64,000 nt of DNA from Amycolatopsis balhimycina FH 1894 (GTDB lineage: Bacteria > Actinomycetota > Actinomycetes > Mycobacteriales > Pseudonocardiaceae). A program made the position numbers and the translations under genes. The notes beneath the pieces are model-generated. The model was not told the DNA's origin. It saw only the letters and a list, made by a program, of their open reading frames with translations, and did no database searches. Location of the stretch: assembly GCF_000384295.1 (NCBI RefSeq), contig NZ_KB913037.1:9933508-9997507 (forward strand). The letters run 5' to 3'. Below are positions 8,982 through 16,920 of this stretch, piece by piece; the first letter of the stretch is position 1, and every line of letters starts with the position of its first letter.

Positions 8982-10021
8982 CGGACCCGATGGACACCGA
9001 GGAAAGCCGGGCGCTGCGGGACGCCGTCCGGGCCCTGCTGACGCGCCGGTCCGGGCCCGAGGCGGTGCGGGCGGCGATGGACTCGCCCCTGGGGTACGAC
9101 GACAAGCTGTGGTCGACGCTGTGCGAGCAGATCGGCGTCGCCGCCCTCGCGATCCCGGACCACTACGGCGGCGCGGGCGCCGGTCTGGCCGAGGTGTGCG
9201 TCGTGCTCGCGGAGCTCGGCCGGACCCTCACCCCCGCGCCGATGCTGGGTTCGGCGGTCCTCTGCGGCGAAGCCTTGCTCCGCACCGGGAACGACGAAGC
9301 CTGCGAGCGGCTGCTGCCGGGCATCGCCGCGGGAACGACGCTCGCCGCGCTGGCCTGGTCCGATGTGGACGGTCAGGTTTCTTTGACGGCGTCGGCCGCG
9401 GGCCTCGACGGATGCGCCCACTACGTCCTGGACGGCGACATCGCGGACGTCCTCCTGGCCGTGGCCCGCACCCCGGACGGGACGGGCCTGTACGAAGTGC
9501 CCGTCGAAGGCCTCCGCCGGGAGCGCGTCACCAGCCTCGACCCGACGCGGCGGCTCGCCGTCGTGGACTTCGCGTCGACGCCGGCGCGGCGGCTCGACCT
9601 CGGCGGGTTCACCGAGCAGCTGCGGCAGCTGCGCGCCACGGCGGTGATCGCCGTCGCCGCCGAACAGGTCGGCGCGGCGGCCCGCGCGCTGGAACTGACA
9701 GTGGAGTACACGAAACAACGCCGTCAGTTCGGTCGCCCGATCGGGTCGTTCCAGGCACTGAAGCATCGGATGGCCGACGTGCACGTCCACGTCGAAGCGG
9801 CCCGCTCCGCCCTGTACGCGGCTTTGGTGGACGGCGACCCGGAGGCCGTCTCGGCGGCAAAGGTGGTGTGCGGCGAGGCGTTCGCCCACACGGTGGCGGA
9901 GATGATCCAGCTCCACGGCGGCATCGCGATCACCTGGGAACACGACGCGCACCTCTACTTCAAGCGCGCCCACGGAACGGCCCTGCTCTTCCCGGACCCC
10001 GCGGACATCGCAAGTCCGTGA
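8978..10021 (+). CDS. fadE33: Acyl-CoA dehydrogenase (FadE33-like)
   Basis: This 347-residue acyl-CoA dehydrogenase ends the five-gene operon. It has the family segments YTKQRRQFGRPIGSFQALKHRMAD and IQLHGGIAITWEHDAHLYFKRA. FadE33 (about 318 residues) follows FadE32 in M. tuberculosis. The ATG overlaps the fadE32 stop. The TGA stop lies inside the first arm of a long palindrome that probably terminates transcription. Confidence 0.82.
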   Translation: MTDPMDTEESRALRDAVRALLTRRSGPEAVRAAMDSPLGYDDKLWSTLCEQIGVAALAIPDHYGGAGAGLAEVCVVLAELGRTLTPAPMLGSAVLCGEALLRTGNDEACERLLPGIAAGTTLAALAWSDVDGQVSLTASAAGLDGCAHYVLDGDIADVLLAVARTPDGTGLYEVPVEGLRRERVTSLDPTRRLAVVDFASTPARRLDLGGFTEQLRQLRATAVIAVAAEQVGAAARALELTVEYTKQRRQFGRPIGSFQALKHRMADVHVHVEAARSALYAALVDGDPEAVSAAKVVCGEAFAHTVAEMIQLHGGIAITWEHDAHLYFKRAHGTALLFPDPADIASP

Positions 10022-10066
10022 ATGGCACATTGAGAGACGTAGAGTCCCTCAATGTGCCATTCACGG
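10016..10066. terminator. 23-base-arm hairpin at convergent junction (copy 1 of repeated palindrome)
   Basis: Arms 10016-10038 and 10044-10066 pair with one mismatch around a 5-base loop. The sequence includes GTGAATGGCACATTGAG and its complement. The same palindrome recurs at 34898-34950. It lies between the convergent fadE33 and CocE-type genes and begins inside the fadE33 stop, so it is likely a bidirectional terminator. The arms are not GC-rich and lack a strong U-tract, so a repeat-element role is also possible. Confidence 0.75.
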
Positions 10067-10081
10067 CTTTGGCCGCGCGGG

Positions 10082-11713
10082 TCAGGCCGGGGAGCGGCGC
10101 ACCGGGAGGGTGATTGCCGACGGTCGGTCCGGGTCGTGGTGCACCTCCTGGTCCGCGGCGCGCAGCGTGACCGCGGTGGCGTGGGGTTCGCCGGTGCCGG
10201 GGTTGCGGGCGTAGCGCGGGAAAGCGCCGCTGGAGACCTGGACCCGGATGCGGTGGCCGCGCCGGAACCGGTGCGCGGTCGGCCAAAGCCGCACGGCGAC
10301 GGCGGCCGGCTCGTCCGCGTTCCGCAGGCTGGTGAGGCCGTCGCAGACGTTGACCGAACGGCCCTCCGGGTCGACGTCGCAGAGCCGGACGAAGACGTCG
10401 GCGAACCGCAGGCTCGAGCGGAAGAAGATCTCCGCGCTCACGTCGCCGATGACTTCCACGTCGTCGTCGAGCACGGCCGTGGTGTAGGTGAGGACGTCGG
10501 CGCGGGCTTCCAGCGCCGCGTTGTCCGCCCGGCCGGCGTCGGGGGCCATGCGCACGCCACCGGCCGCCGGGGTCGGGTCCGCCGGGTCGTAGCGATAGCG
10601 GTCGGGCGCGGACTCACCGGGCGCGTCAGGGGACAGCGTGCCGCCGGAACGCAGGTGAAAGCGTTGCGGCGCATAGCCTTCCGGAGGCCACGAAGCGAAG
10701 TCGCGCCAGGCTTCCTCGCCCATGACGAACAGCCGGACCGGCGCCCGCTCCGGCGGTTCCTCGCCGCGGGCGTGCGCGAGCCCGAACTCGAGGGTTTCCC
10801 GGAGCGTCTGGCCCGTGCTCTCGAGCAGGTCGGAGCGGCCGGCGTGGGTCCACGGCCCGACCGTGAGCCGCGGCCGCCGTCCCGCGTCCTGCAGCGTCCG
10901 GAAGTCGCGCAGCTGCCCGGGCAGGAAGATGTCGTACCAGCCGGCGATCGAGCTGACCGGGACGGTGACGTCGGCGACCCGCTTGCGGTGGTCGATGTCG
11001 GCCCAGCGCGGGTGGTCCGCCGGGTGGGCGAGGACGTCCTGGATGTAGTCCGAGCGGTGCCCGATGGCGACGACGTCGGCCTGCGCGAGCGGCAGCGTGT
11101 TCAGCGCCTGGATCAGCTTCTTCGCCTGGCCGCGCTGGCGCAGAAGGGCGAAGCGCCGCTCCTGGACCGCGACCTGGACGCCCCAGCCGAACGGCGTCTC
11201 CAGCGAAAGGCCGTCCTCCCGCAGGAACTCCAGCGTCAGCCCGGACTCCGTGACCTGCGGGACGATCGCCTTCACCTGCGGTGGCAGGCGATCGGCCACC
11301 GCCCACTGCACGTAACCGAGGTAGCTGGGGCCGAGGAGCACCATCGCGTCGCCGAACCACGGCTGCTTCACGACCCAGTCCAGCGTCGCGAGGCCGTCCT
11401 CCCGCTCCTGCCGCAGCGGGTCGAAGACGCCACCGGACCCGAAGCCGCCGCGGGTGCTCTGCACCAGCACCTGGAAGCCGCGTTCCGCCAGTGGCCGGGC
11501 CAGGAGCGCGCCGAACAGGCCCTTGCGGCCGTACGGACTGCGCATCAGCGCCGTCGGAAGCCCGTCCCCGCCCGCGCGCGGCACCCACCGGTCGGCGAGC
11601 AGTTCGGCGCCGTCGGGCATCGCGACGCGCAGGTCTCGCTGGACGACGAGGTGCCGGGTACCCGGCGTAGGCAGCTTCAGCAGGCGTTCGAGGAGGTGAC
11701 TGATCGGGTTCAC
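10082..11713 (-). CDS. CocE/NonD-family alpha/beta hydrolase (X-Pro dipeptidyl-peptidase S15 type)
   Basis: This 543-residue protein has the CocE layout. The S15 alpha/beta-hydrolase domain carries RSPYGRKG, the nucleophile elbow GPSYLGY, WYDIF with the acidic residue and GPWTHAG with the catalytic His. A C-terminal jelly-roll follows (VRLCDVDPEGRSVNVCDG, GHRIRVQVSSGAFPRY). It probably hydrolyses an ester or amide in the cytoplasm; the substrate is unknown. The GTG at 11713 has AAGGAG 8 bases upstream and overlaps the TetR stop as GTGA, so the TetR gene and this one are coupled. Confidence 0.87.
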   Translation of the reverse strand: MNPISHLLERLLKLPTPGTRHLVVQRDLRVAMPDGAELLADRWVPRAGGDGLPTALMRSPYGRKGLFGALLARPLAERGFQVLVQSTRGGFGSGGVFDPLRQEREDGLATLDWVVKQPWFGDAMVLLGPSYLGYVQWAVADRLPPQVKAIVPQVTESGLTLEFLREDGLSLETPFGWGVQVAVQERRFALLRQRGQAKKLIQALNTLPLAQADVVAIGHRSDYIQDVLAHPADHPRWADIDHRKRVADVTVPVSSIAGWYDIFLPGQLRDFRTLQDAGRRPRLTVGPWTHAGRSDLLESTGQTLRETLEFGLAHARGEEPPERAPVRLFVMGEEAWRDFASWPPEGYAPQRFHLRSGGTLSPDAPGESAPDRYRYDPADPTPAAGGVRMAPDAGRADNAALEARADVLTYTTAVLDDDVEVIGDVSAEIFFRSSLRFADVFVRLCDVDPEGRSVNVCDGLTSLRNADEPAAVAVRLWPTAHRFRRGHRIRVQVSSGAFPRYARNPGTGEPHATAVTLRAADQEVHHDPDRPSAITLPVRRSPA

Positions 11714-12327
11714 CGGCGGGACTCCTTCGTGATCATGTCCGTGACGACCGACCGGATCTCCATCAGCCGATCGGTGAACTCCTCCGGGTCCAGGGGCTCG
11801 GGCCCTTCGATCACCCAGGTGTTGACGAGCGCGCCGGCCCCGCCGGTCAGGAAGGTGGCGAGGTCCTCGACGCCCTGGCGCCCGAGCCGGTCGCCGAGCA
11901 GGCGGACGATGCTCTCCCGGTTGTGCGGCAGGAACACGCCGGTCAGTGCCTGGTTGAGCGCGAACGCGGACGAACTGGTGAGCAGGGCCCGGTAGAACCG
12001 CCGGTGGGCCGCGAAGTGCCGGGCGAGTGCCAGCATCGAGGCCCGTTCGTCGCCGGGGCCCGCCCCGGACAGCCCGTCGAGCGGCCCCTTGAGCAGCTCC
12101 CGCCGCACGAGGTCCAGCGCGGCCTCGAGGAGCAGCGCGTCGCGGTCGCCGAACTGCTGGTAGAGCACCTGCCGGCTGACGTCCGCGGTCTCGGCGATGT
12201 CGGAGACGGGGACGGCGGCGGTGCCCCGGTCGCCGACGAGGCCGACGGCGGCCCGCATCAGCGCGGCACGCGAGCGGCGCACCCGCCGGTCCTTGGCGGG
12301 GGCCTCGGTCGTCCAGTCGGCGTCCAT
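11710..12327 (-). CDS. TetR-family transcriptional regulator
   Basis: This 205-residue protein has an N-terminal helix-turn-helix of TetR type (about residues 20-65, with VSDIAETADVSRQVLYQQFGDRDALL) and a variable ligand-binding half. Its stop overlaps the start of the CocE-type hydrolase gene, which it very likely regulates. It is divergent from the zinc alcohol dehydrogenase gene across 71 bases. There is no strong Shine-Dalgarno site before the ATG. A TTGACA lies about 20 bases upstream, too close for a normal -35 unless the leader is very short. Confidence 0.87.
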   Translation of the reverse strand: MDADWTTEAPAKDRRVRRSRAALMRAAVGLVGDRGTAAVPVSDIAETADVSRQVLYQQFGDRDALLLEAALDLVRRELLKGPLDGLSGAGPGDERASMLALARHFAAHRRFYRALLTSSSAFALNQALTGVFLPHNRESIVRLLGDRLGRQGVEDLATFLTGGAGALVNTWVIEGPEPLDPEEFTDRLMEIRSVVTDMITKESRR

Positions 12328-12398
12328 CCGGTCGATGATGAACAGGTGTCAAGAAAATAGCAACTGTTCGGAAAGCAGCGGGATGCGAGGATGCGAGC

Positions 12399-13418
12399 AT
12401 GTCTTCGACGATGCGGGCCTTCGTCCTCACCGGGCCGCGGGAAGGCGCGGTGCAGGAAGTCCCCGTGCCGGAGGCCGCCCCGGGTGAGGTCGTCGTCGAC
12501 GTCGAGCGGGCCGGCGTGTGCGGCACCGACGTCGAGTTCTTCACCGGCGCGATGACCTACCTGCACCAGGGACACGCCGCGTACCCGATGCGGCTCGGCC
12601 ACGAATGGGCGGGCACGGTCTCCGCCGTCGGCGACGGCGTGGACCCCGGCTGGCTCGGCCGCCGGGTCATGGGCGACACCATGCTCGGCGACCGGACGTG
12701 CCGCCGGTGCCGGAAGGGCCACCAGCACACCTGCGAACAACGCCAGGAGGTCGGGATCCGCGGCGGCCGGCACGGCGCGCTGGCCGAGCGGCTCGCGGTG
12801 CCCGCGTGGTCACTGCACGCGCTCCCCGACGCGGTCGACGCCGTGCTCGGCGCCCTGGTCGAACCGGGCGGCAACGCGTTGCGCGCGGCGCGGGCGGCCG
12901 GCGTCGGCGCCGGAGACCGCGCCCTCGTCCTCGGGCCGGGGACGATCGGGCTGCTGACGGCCCTCTTCCTGCGCGCGGCGGGTGCTGAAGTGCACCTGAT
13001 GGGCCTCGACGACGGCTCTCTCGCCTTCGCCGGCGGCCTCGGTTTCCCCGGTGCCTGGACCCGGGAGACGCTCCCGGACCTGCCCTTCGACGCCGTCGTC
13101 GACGCCGGCGGGGCCGCCGACCTGCCCGCGCTCGCCGTGGACCTCGTGGAACCGGCCGGCCGGGTCGTCTACATCGGACTGTCCGGCCGGCCCAGCCTCC
13201 TCGACAGCCGCGAACTGGTGCTGAAGGACGTCACCGCGGTCGGTGTCCTCTCGGCGTCCCCGGGGCTGGCCGACACCATCACCGCCTACGGCAGCGGGGC
13301 CGTCGACCCGCGCCCGCTCGTCGCCGCGACCGTCGGCCTGGACCAGGTCGGTGCCGTGCTCGCCGGGGAGCGGGCCGGCGGCCCGGGACCGAAGATCCAC
13401 ATCGACCCCCGGCGCTGA
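12399..13418 (+). CDS. Zinc-dependent medium-chain alcohol dehydrogenase
   Basis: This 339-residue MDR protein has catalytic-zinc residues Cys41 (GVCGTD) and His68-Glu69 (GHEWAG). A partial structural-zinc loop has Cys101, Cys104 and Cys112, with one expected Cys missing. A Rossmann segment VLGPGTIGLLTALFL follows. It resembles sorbitol/threonine dehydrogenases that oxidise a secondary alcohol with NAD(P). The gene is divergent from the TetR gene and stops 3 bases before the convergent epoxide hydrolase pseudogene. The substrate is not evident. Confidence 0.85.
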   Translation: MSSTMRAFVLTGPREGAVQEVPVPEAAPGEVVVDVERAGVCGTDVEFFTGAMTYLHQGHAAYPMRLGHEWAGTVSAVGDGVDPGWLGRRVMGDTMLGDRTCRRCRKGHQHTCEQRQEVGIRGGRHGALAERLAVPAWSLHALPDAVDAVLGALVEPGGNALRAARAAGVGAGDRALVLGPGTIGLLTALFLRAAGAEVHLMGLDDGSLAFAGGLGFPGAWTRETLPDLPFDAVVDAGGAADLPALAVDLVEPAGRVVYIGLSGRPSLLDSRELVLKDVTAVGVLSASPGLADTITAYGSGAVDPRPLVAATVGLDQVGAVLAGERAGGPGPKIHIDPRR

Positions 13419-13421
13419 CAC

Positions 13422-14341
13422 TCAGAGCTGCTTGAAGAACTCCAGCAGCGCGGTGTTGACCTCATCGGGGCGTTCCATCTGGACCCAGTGGCCGGCGTCC
13501 GGGACGTCGACGACGCCACGCAGGTCGGTCGCGCTTCCGGGATGCGGCTCGGGTCGGTGAACGCGCGGGTGATGTCCCCGTCGCCGCAGAGGTAGAAGGC
13601 GGGCGGGGTGATCGGCTTGCCCTGCCACGCCGCCAGCAGCTCCCAGTTGCGGTCGATGTTGCGGTACCAGTTCAGCCCGCCGGTGAACCCGGAGCGGCCG
13701 AACGACTCCACGGCGACGTCGATGTCCTCGTCGCTCAGCCAGGACGGCAGCGGCTCCGGGTCCGTGAACCGGTCGAGGAAGCCTTCGCCGTCCCGGACGA
13801 CCGGAGCGCCGCCGGTGCCGCCGAGCAGCTTGCGGAACGTCGTGCGCAGGTCGGCGCCGAACTCCGCTTCGGCGACGCCGGGCCGCTGGAAGTAGATCTG
13901 GTAGAAGCCGTCGCCGAGCTGACGGCGCAGCAGGCTCAGCGGCGGTTCGGGCGCGCGGACCGACGGCGGCACGCTGATGCCGGCGACGCCGCGCACCACG
14001 TCCGGGCGCAGCAGCGCGGTGTGCCACGCGACGGGGGCACCCCAGTCGTGGCCGACCACGATCGCCTCCCGTTCGCCGAGGGCGTGGATCAGCCCGACGA
14101 CGTCGCCGACGAGGTGCAGCAGCGTGTACTGGCCGGCGTCGGCGGGACTGCCGGTGCGGCCGTAGCCGCGCTGGTCCGGCGCCACGACGTGGTAGCCGGC
14201 GTCGGCCAGCGGGCCCAGCTGGTGCCGCCACGAGTGCGAAGTCTCCGGCCAGCCGTGCAGCAGCAGCACCAGCGGGCCGGTGCCCTGCTCGGCGATGTGC
14301 ATGCGGAGCCCGCCGACCTCGACGGTCCGGTGCGTGAGCAT
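13422..14341 (-). pseudogene. Epoxide hydrolase-like alpha/beta hydrolase, frameshifted
   Basis: From the ATG at 14341 (GGGGAGA upstream) the frame encodes HGWPETSHSW (oxyanion hole), GHDWGAP with the nucleophile Asp, and a cap domain, as in epoxide hydrolases of about 300 residues. Near 13527-13545 homology passes to another frame, which supplies the expected end DVPDAGHWVQMERP with the catalytic His and stops at 13422. The span is 920 bases, one short of 307 codons, so one deleted base (or two added) explains it. Read as is, the protein loses its catalytic His and runs on past 13300. A sequencing error is the alternative. Confidence 0.8.
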
Positions 14342-14421
14342 TCGTCTCCCCTGTTCGCCGTGTCCACTCCGGACGGTACGACAGGACGCGGCGATCGCCC
14401 CGGGACGGGTCACCAAGTATG

Positions 14422-14438
14422 TGTTACGGTTGGTAACA
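14422..14438. promoter_or_regulatory. Inverted-repeat operator upstream of the AurF-like gene
   Basis: TGTTAC and GTAACA flank a 5-base spacer 36 bases before the ATG at 14474. A further GGTAACA direct repeat lies at 14448-14454. This is the form expected of a dimeric regulator site. No regulator gene is adjacent, so the binding protein is unknown. Confidence 0.5.
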
Positions 14439-14473
14439 GTGAACTGCGGTAACACCTGACACGGAGGTCGGTC

Positions 14474-15376
14474 ATGACGAGCATCGGCGAACCGGGCGTG
14501 GCGGACCGGGAGACGGTGGCGCGGCGCCTGCTCGACTCTTCGGAGCAGCTGTCCTACGACCCGGTCAAAGAGGTCGACTGGGAGACGCCGCTCGACACCG
14601 GTTACCACGGCGCGAGCCCGGAGTGGAGCACGCTCTACGGCACCGCCTACTGGGCGGACATGACACCCGAGCAGCAGCGAGAGCTGACCCGCCAAGAGGC
14701 GGCGTCGGTGGCCAGCACCGGGATCTGGTTCGAAATGATCCTGCAGCAGATGGTGCTGCGCGACTTCTACGCCAAGGACCCCACCGACCCGGCGTTCCAG
14801 TGGGCGCTGACCGAAATCGCCGACGAATGCCGGCACTCGATCATGTTCGCCCGCGGCGCGGCGAAGCTGCGCGCGCCCGCGTACCGGCCGCGCCGGTTCG
14901 TCGTCGAGCTGGGCCGGGTCTTCAAGGCGACCGCGAGCGGCGAGGCCGCCTACGCGGCGATCCTCGTCGCCGAAGAGGTCCTCGACGTCATGCAGCGGGA
15001 CTGGATGCGCGACGAGCGCGTGGTGCCGTTCGTGCGCACCATCAACAACATCCACGTCGTCGAGGAGTCCCGGCACATGAAGTTCGCCCGCGAGGAGACC
15101 CGCGCGCGGCTCGACGGCGCCGGGTGGTTGCGGCGGCAGCTCACCGCACTGGTCGTCGCGATCGCGTCGTACTTCATCGTCACGAGCATGGTGAACGCCG
15201 AGGTCTACGAGAACGCCGGGCTCGACGGCAAGCGGGCGCGGCGCGAGGCGAAGGCCAACGAGCACCACAAGTCGATGCTGCGCTCGAGCTGCTCCGGGCT
15301 GATGGAGTTCCTGCACTCCGCGGGGCTGCTCACCAAGCCGTCGCTGTGGTTCTACCAGCGCGCGAACCTGATCTGA
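14474..15376 (+). CDS. AurF-like di-iron oxygenase
   Basis: This 300-residue protein has the di-iron ligand pattern of AurF p-aminobenzoate N-oxygenases: Glu87 in WFEMIL, Glu118 and His121 in IADECRHS, Glu167/168 in AEEVLD, and His194 with EESRH (197-201). A hydrophobic stretch around residues 225-240 belongs to the helical bundle. Such enzymes oxidise amines or other small molecules using O2 and two electrons. The next gene, one base after its stop, encodes a ferredoxin-NADP reductase that could supply those electrons. No biosynthetic genes flank the pair, so the substrate is unknown. Confidence 0.85.
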   Translation: MTSIGEPGVADRETVARRLLDSSEQLSYDPVKEVDWETPLDTGYHGASPEWSTLYGTAYWADMTPEQQRELTRQEAASVASTGIWFEMILQQMVLRDFYAKDPTDPAFQWALTEIADECRHSIMFARGAAKLRAPAYRPRRFVVELGRVFKATASGEAAYAAILVAEEVLDVMQRDWMRDERVVPFVRTINNIHVVEESRHMKFAREETRARLDGAGWLRRQLTALVVAIASYFIVTSMVNAEVYENAGLDGKRARREAKANEHHKSMLRSSCSGLMEFLHSAGLLTKPSLWFYQRANLI

Positions 15377-15377
15377 G

Positions 15378-16832
15378 ATGGCTTTCGCGATCACCCAGAC
15401 CTGCTGCGCCGACGCGTCGTGTGTGTCCGTCTGCCCGGTCAACTGCATCCACCCGACGCCGGACGAGCCGGACTTCGGGCACACCGACCTGCTGTACGTC
15501 GACCCGGACGCGTGCATCGACTGCGGTGCCTGCGCCGACGCCTGCCCGGTCGACGCGATCTTCCCGGCCGGTGCCCTGACCGGGCCGATGCGGGCCTACG
15601 AGGACATCAACGCGGAGTACTACGCGGGCCGGGACGTGTTGGCTTCGGTCGGGCCGAACTTCCACCAGTGGGCGCCGCCGTCGTTCACCCGGGTCCTCCC
15701 GAGCGACTTCGCGCCACTGGACGTCGCCGTCGTCGGCAGCGGGCCGGCGGGCATGTACGCGGTCGAAGACCTGTTGCTGCACACCAATGCGCGCGTCACG
15801 CTGATCGACCGCCTGCCGGTGGCCGGCGGCCTGATCCGCTACGGCGTCGCACCCGATCACCCGGCGACGAAGAAGATCGCCGAGACGTTCGCCCGGTTCC
15901 ACGACCACCCGCGGCTGCGGCTGCGGCTCGGCGTTGCGGCCGGTCCCGGACTGGCCGACCGGCACGACGCGGTGATCCACGCGGTCGGGGCGACGGAGGC
16001 CCGGCGGCTCGGACTGCCGGGCGAGGACCTGCCCGGCAGCCTCCCGGCCGCCACCGTCGTCGGCTGGTACAACGGCCACCCGGACGTCGCCGCCGTCGAC
16101 CTCTCGGCGGAGCGGGTGGTCGTCGTGGGTGCCGGCAACGTCGCCCTCGACATCGCCCGCATCCTCACCGCCGACCCGGATTCCTTGGCGGGGACACCGA
16201 TCGCGCCGGGTGCGCTGGCCCGGCTGCGCTCGAGCAAGGTGCGCGAGGTGGTCCTGCTGGCCCGGCGCGGTCCGGAGACGGCGGCCTACACCCGTCCGGA
16301 GCTGCTGGCGCTGGCCGCCCGCGGCGACCTGGTGGTGGACGCGCACGACCCGCGCATCGCCTCGGCGATCGACTGGACGGGGGAGAAGGCAGCGTGGCTG
16401 CGGGGAGTACCGCGCGAGCGCGTGGACTGGTCCGCTCCACCCCCGGACGGCCGCCGCCGCGTGGTCCTGCGTTTCCACTCGGCGCCGATCGCCTTCCGCG
16501 GCGACACCGAGGTTCGTGGAGTGGCCGCTTCGGGGCCGGCGGGTGACGTCGAGATCGCGGCGAGCCGGGTCGTCCGGGCGGCGGGTTTCCGCGGGGCACC
16601 GGTGCCGGGCCTGCCGTTCGACGAGGACACGGGAACGGTCCCGAACGTGGCCGGCCGGGTCGCCCCGGGGACGTACGTGGCGGGCTGGATCAAGCGCGGC
16701 CCGACCGGCGGCATCGGCGCGAACAAGACGTGTGCCCGCGAGACGGTGGGGGCGTTGCTGGAAGACGCGGTCGCCGGGCGGTTGCCGTTGCGCCGCAAGG
16801 GCCTGACTTCGAAACTCCTCGGCCGCGCCTGA
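15378..16832 (+). CDS. Ferredoxin-NADP reductase with N-terminal 7Fe ferredoxin domain (FprB-like)
   Basis: This 484-residue fusion begins with a 7Fe-type ferredoxin module (Cys9/10, 15, 19, 23 and CIDCGACADACP, Cys46-56). An adrenodoxin-reductase-like flavoprotein follows, with the FAD loop VVGSGPAG (about 119-125) and the NADP loop VVVGAGNVALDIA. It matches mycobacterial FprB in architecture but is shorter. It would move electrons from NADPH through FAD to its iron-sulfur clusters. Direct linkage to the AurF-like gene makes the di-iron oxygenase its likely client. A strong hairpin follows the gene. Confidence 0.88.
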   Translation: MAFAITQTCCADASCVSVCPVNCIHPTPDEPDFGHTDLLYVDPDACIDCGACADACPVDAIFPAGALTGPMRAYEDINAEYYAGRDVLASVGPNFHQWAPPSFTRVLPSDFAPLDVAVVGSGPAGMYAVEDLLLHTNARVTLIDRLPVAGGLIRYGVAPDHPATKKIAETFARFHDHPRLRLRLGVAAGPGLADRHDAVIHAVGATEARRLGLPGEDLPGSLPAATVVGWYNGHPDVAAVDLSAERVVVVGAGNVALDIARILTADPDSLAGTPIAPGALARLRSSKVREVVLLARRGPETAAYTRPELLALAARGDLVVDAHDPRIASAIDWTGEKAAWLRGVPRERVDWSAPPPDGRRRVVLRFHSAPIAFRGDTEVRGVAASGPAGDVEIAASRVVRAAGFRGAPVPGLPFDEDTGTVPNVAGRVAPGTYVAGWIKRGPTGGIGANKTCARETVGALLEDAVAGRLPLRRKGLTSKLLGRA

Positions 16833-16855
16833 CTCGCCCGACCCGATCACCTGAT

Positions 16856-16908
16856 GTCGTGAACGACTCTTTCCTGTCACCGGACGACAGGAAAGAGTCG
16901 TTCATGAC
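16856..16908. terminator. 23-base-arm hairpin at convergent junction
   Basis: Arms 16856-16878 and 16886-16908 pair with one mismatch around a 7-base loop; the core is GAACGACTCTTTCCTGTC and its complement. It lies between the convergent FprB-like and PfkB genes. Its sequence differs from the palindrome at 10016 and 34898 but has the same build and location, so it is likely a bidirectional terminator of a second family. Confidence 0.75.
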
Positions 16909-16920
16909 GCTGCGGGCGGC

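Noticed and set aside
10082..12544. An open frame of 820 codons joining the CocE-type hydrolase to upstream sequence
   Set aside because: The N-terminal part overlaps the TetR gene in another frame and has no family pattern; a GTG with AAGGAG at 11713 marks the true start.
13286..15517. A 743-codon frame spanning the epoxide hydrolase
   Set aside because: The part upstream of 14341 is antisense to the AurF gene, and the tail after about 13540 runs out of frame with the hydrolase family.
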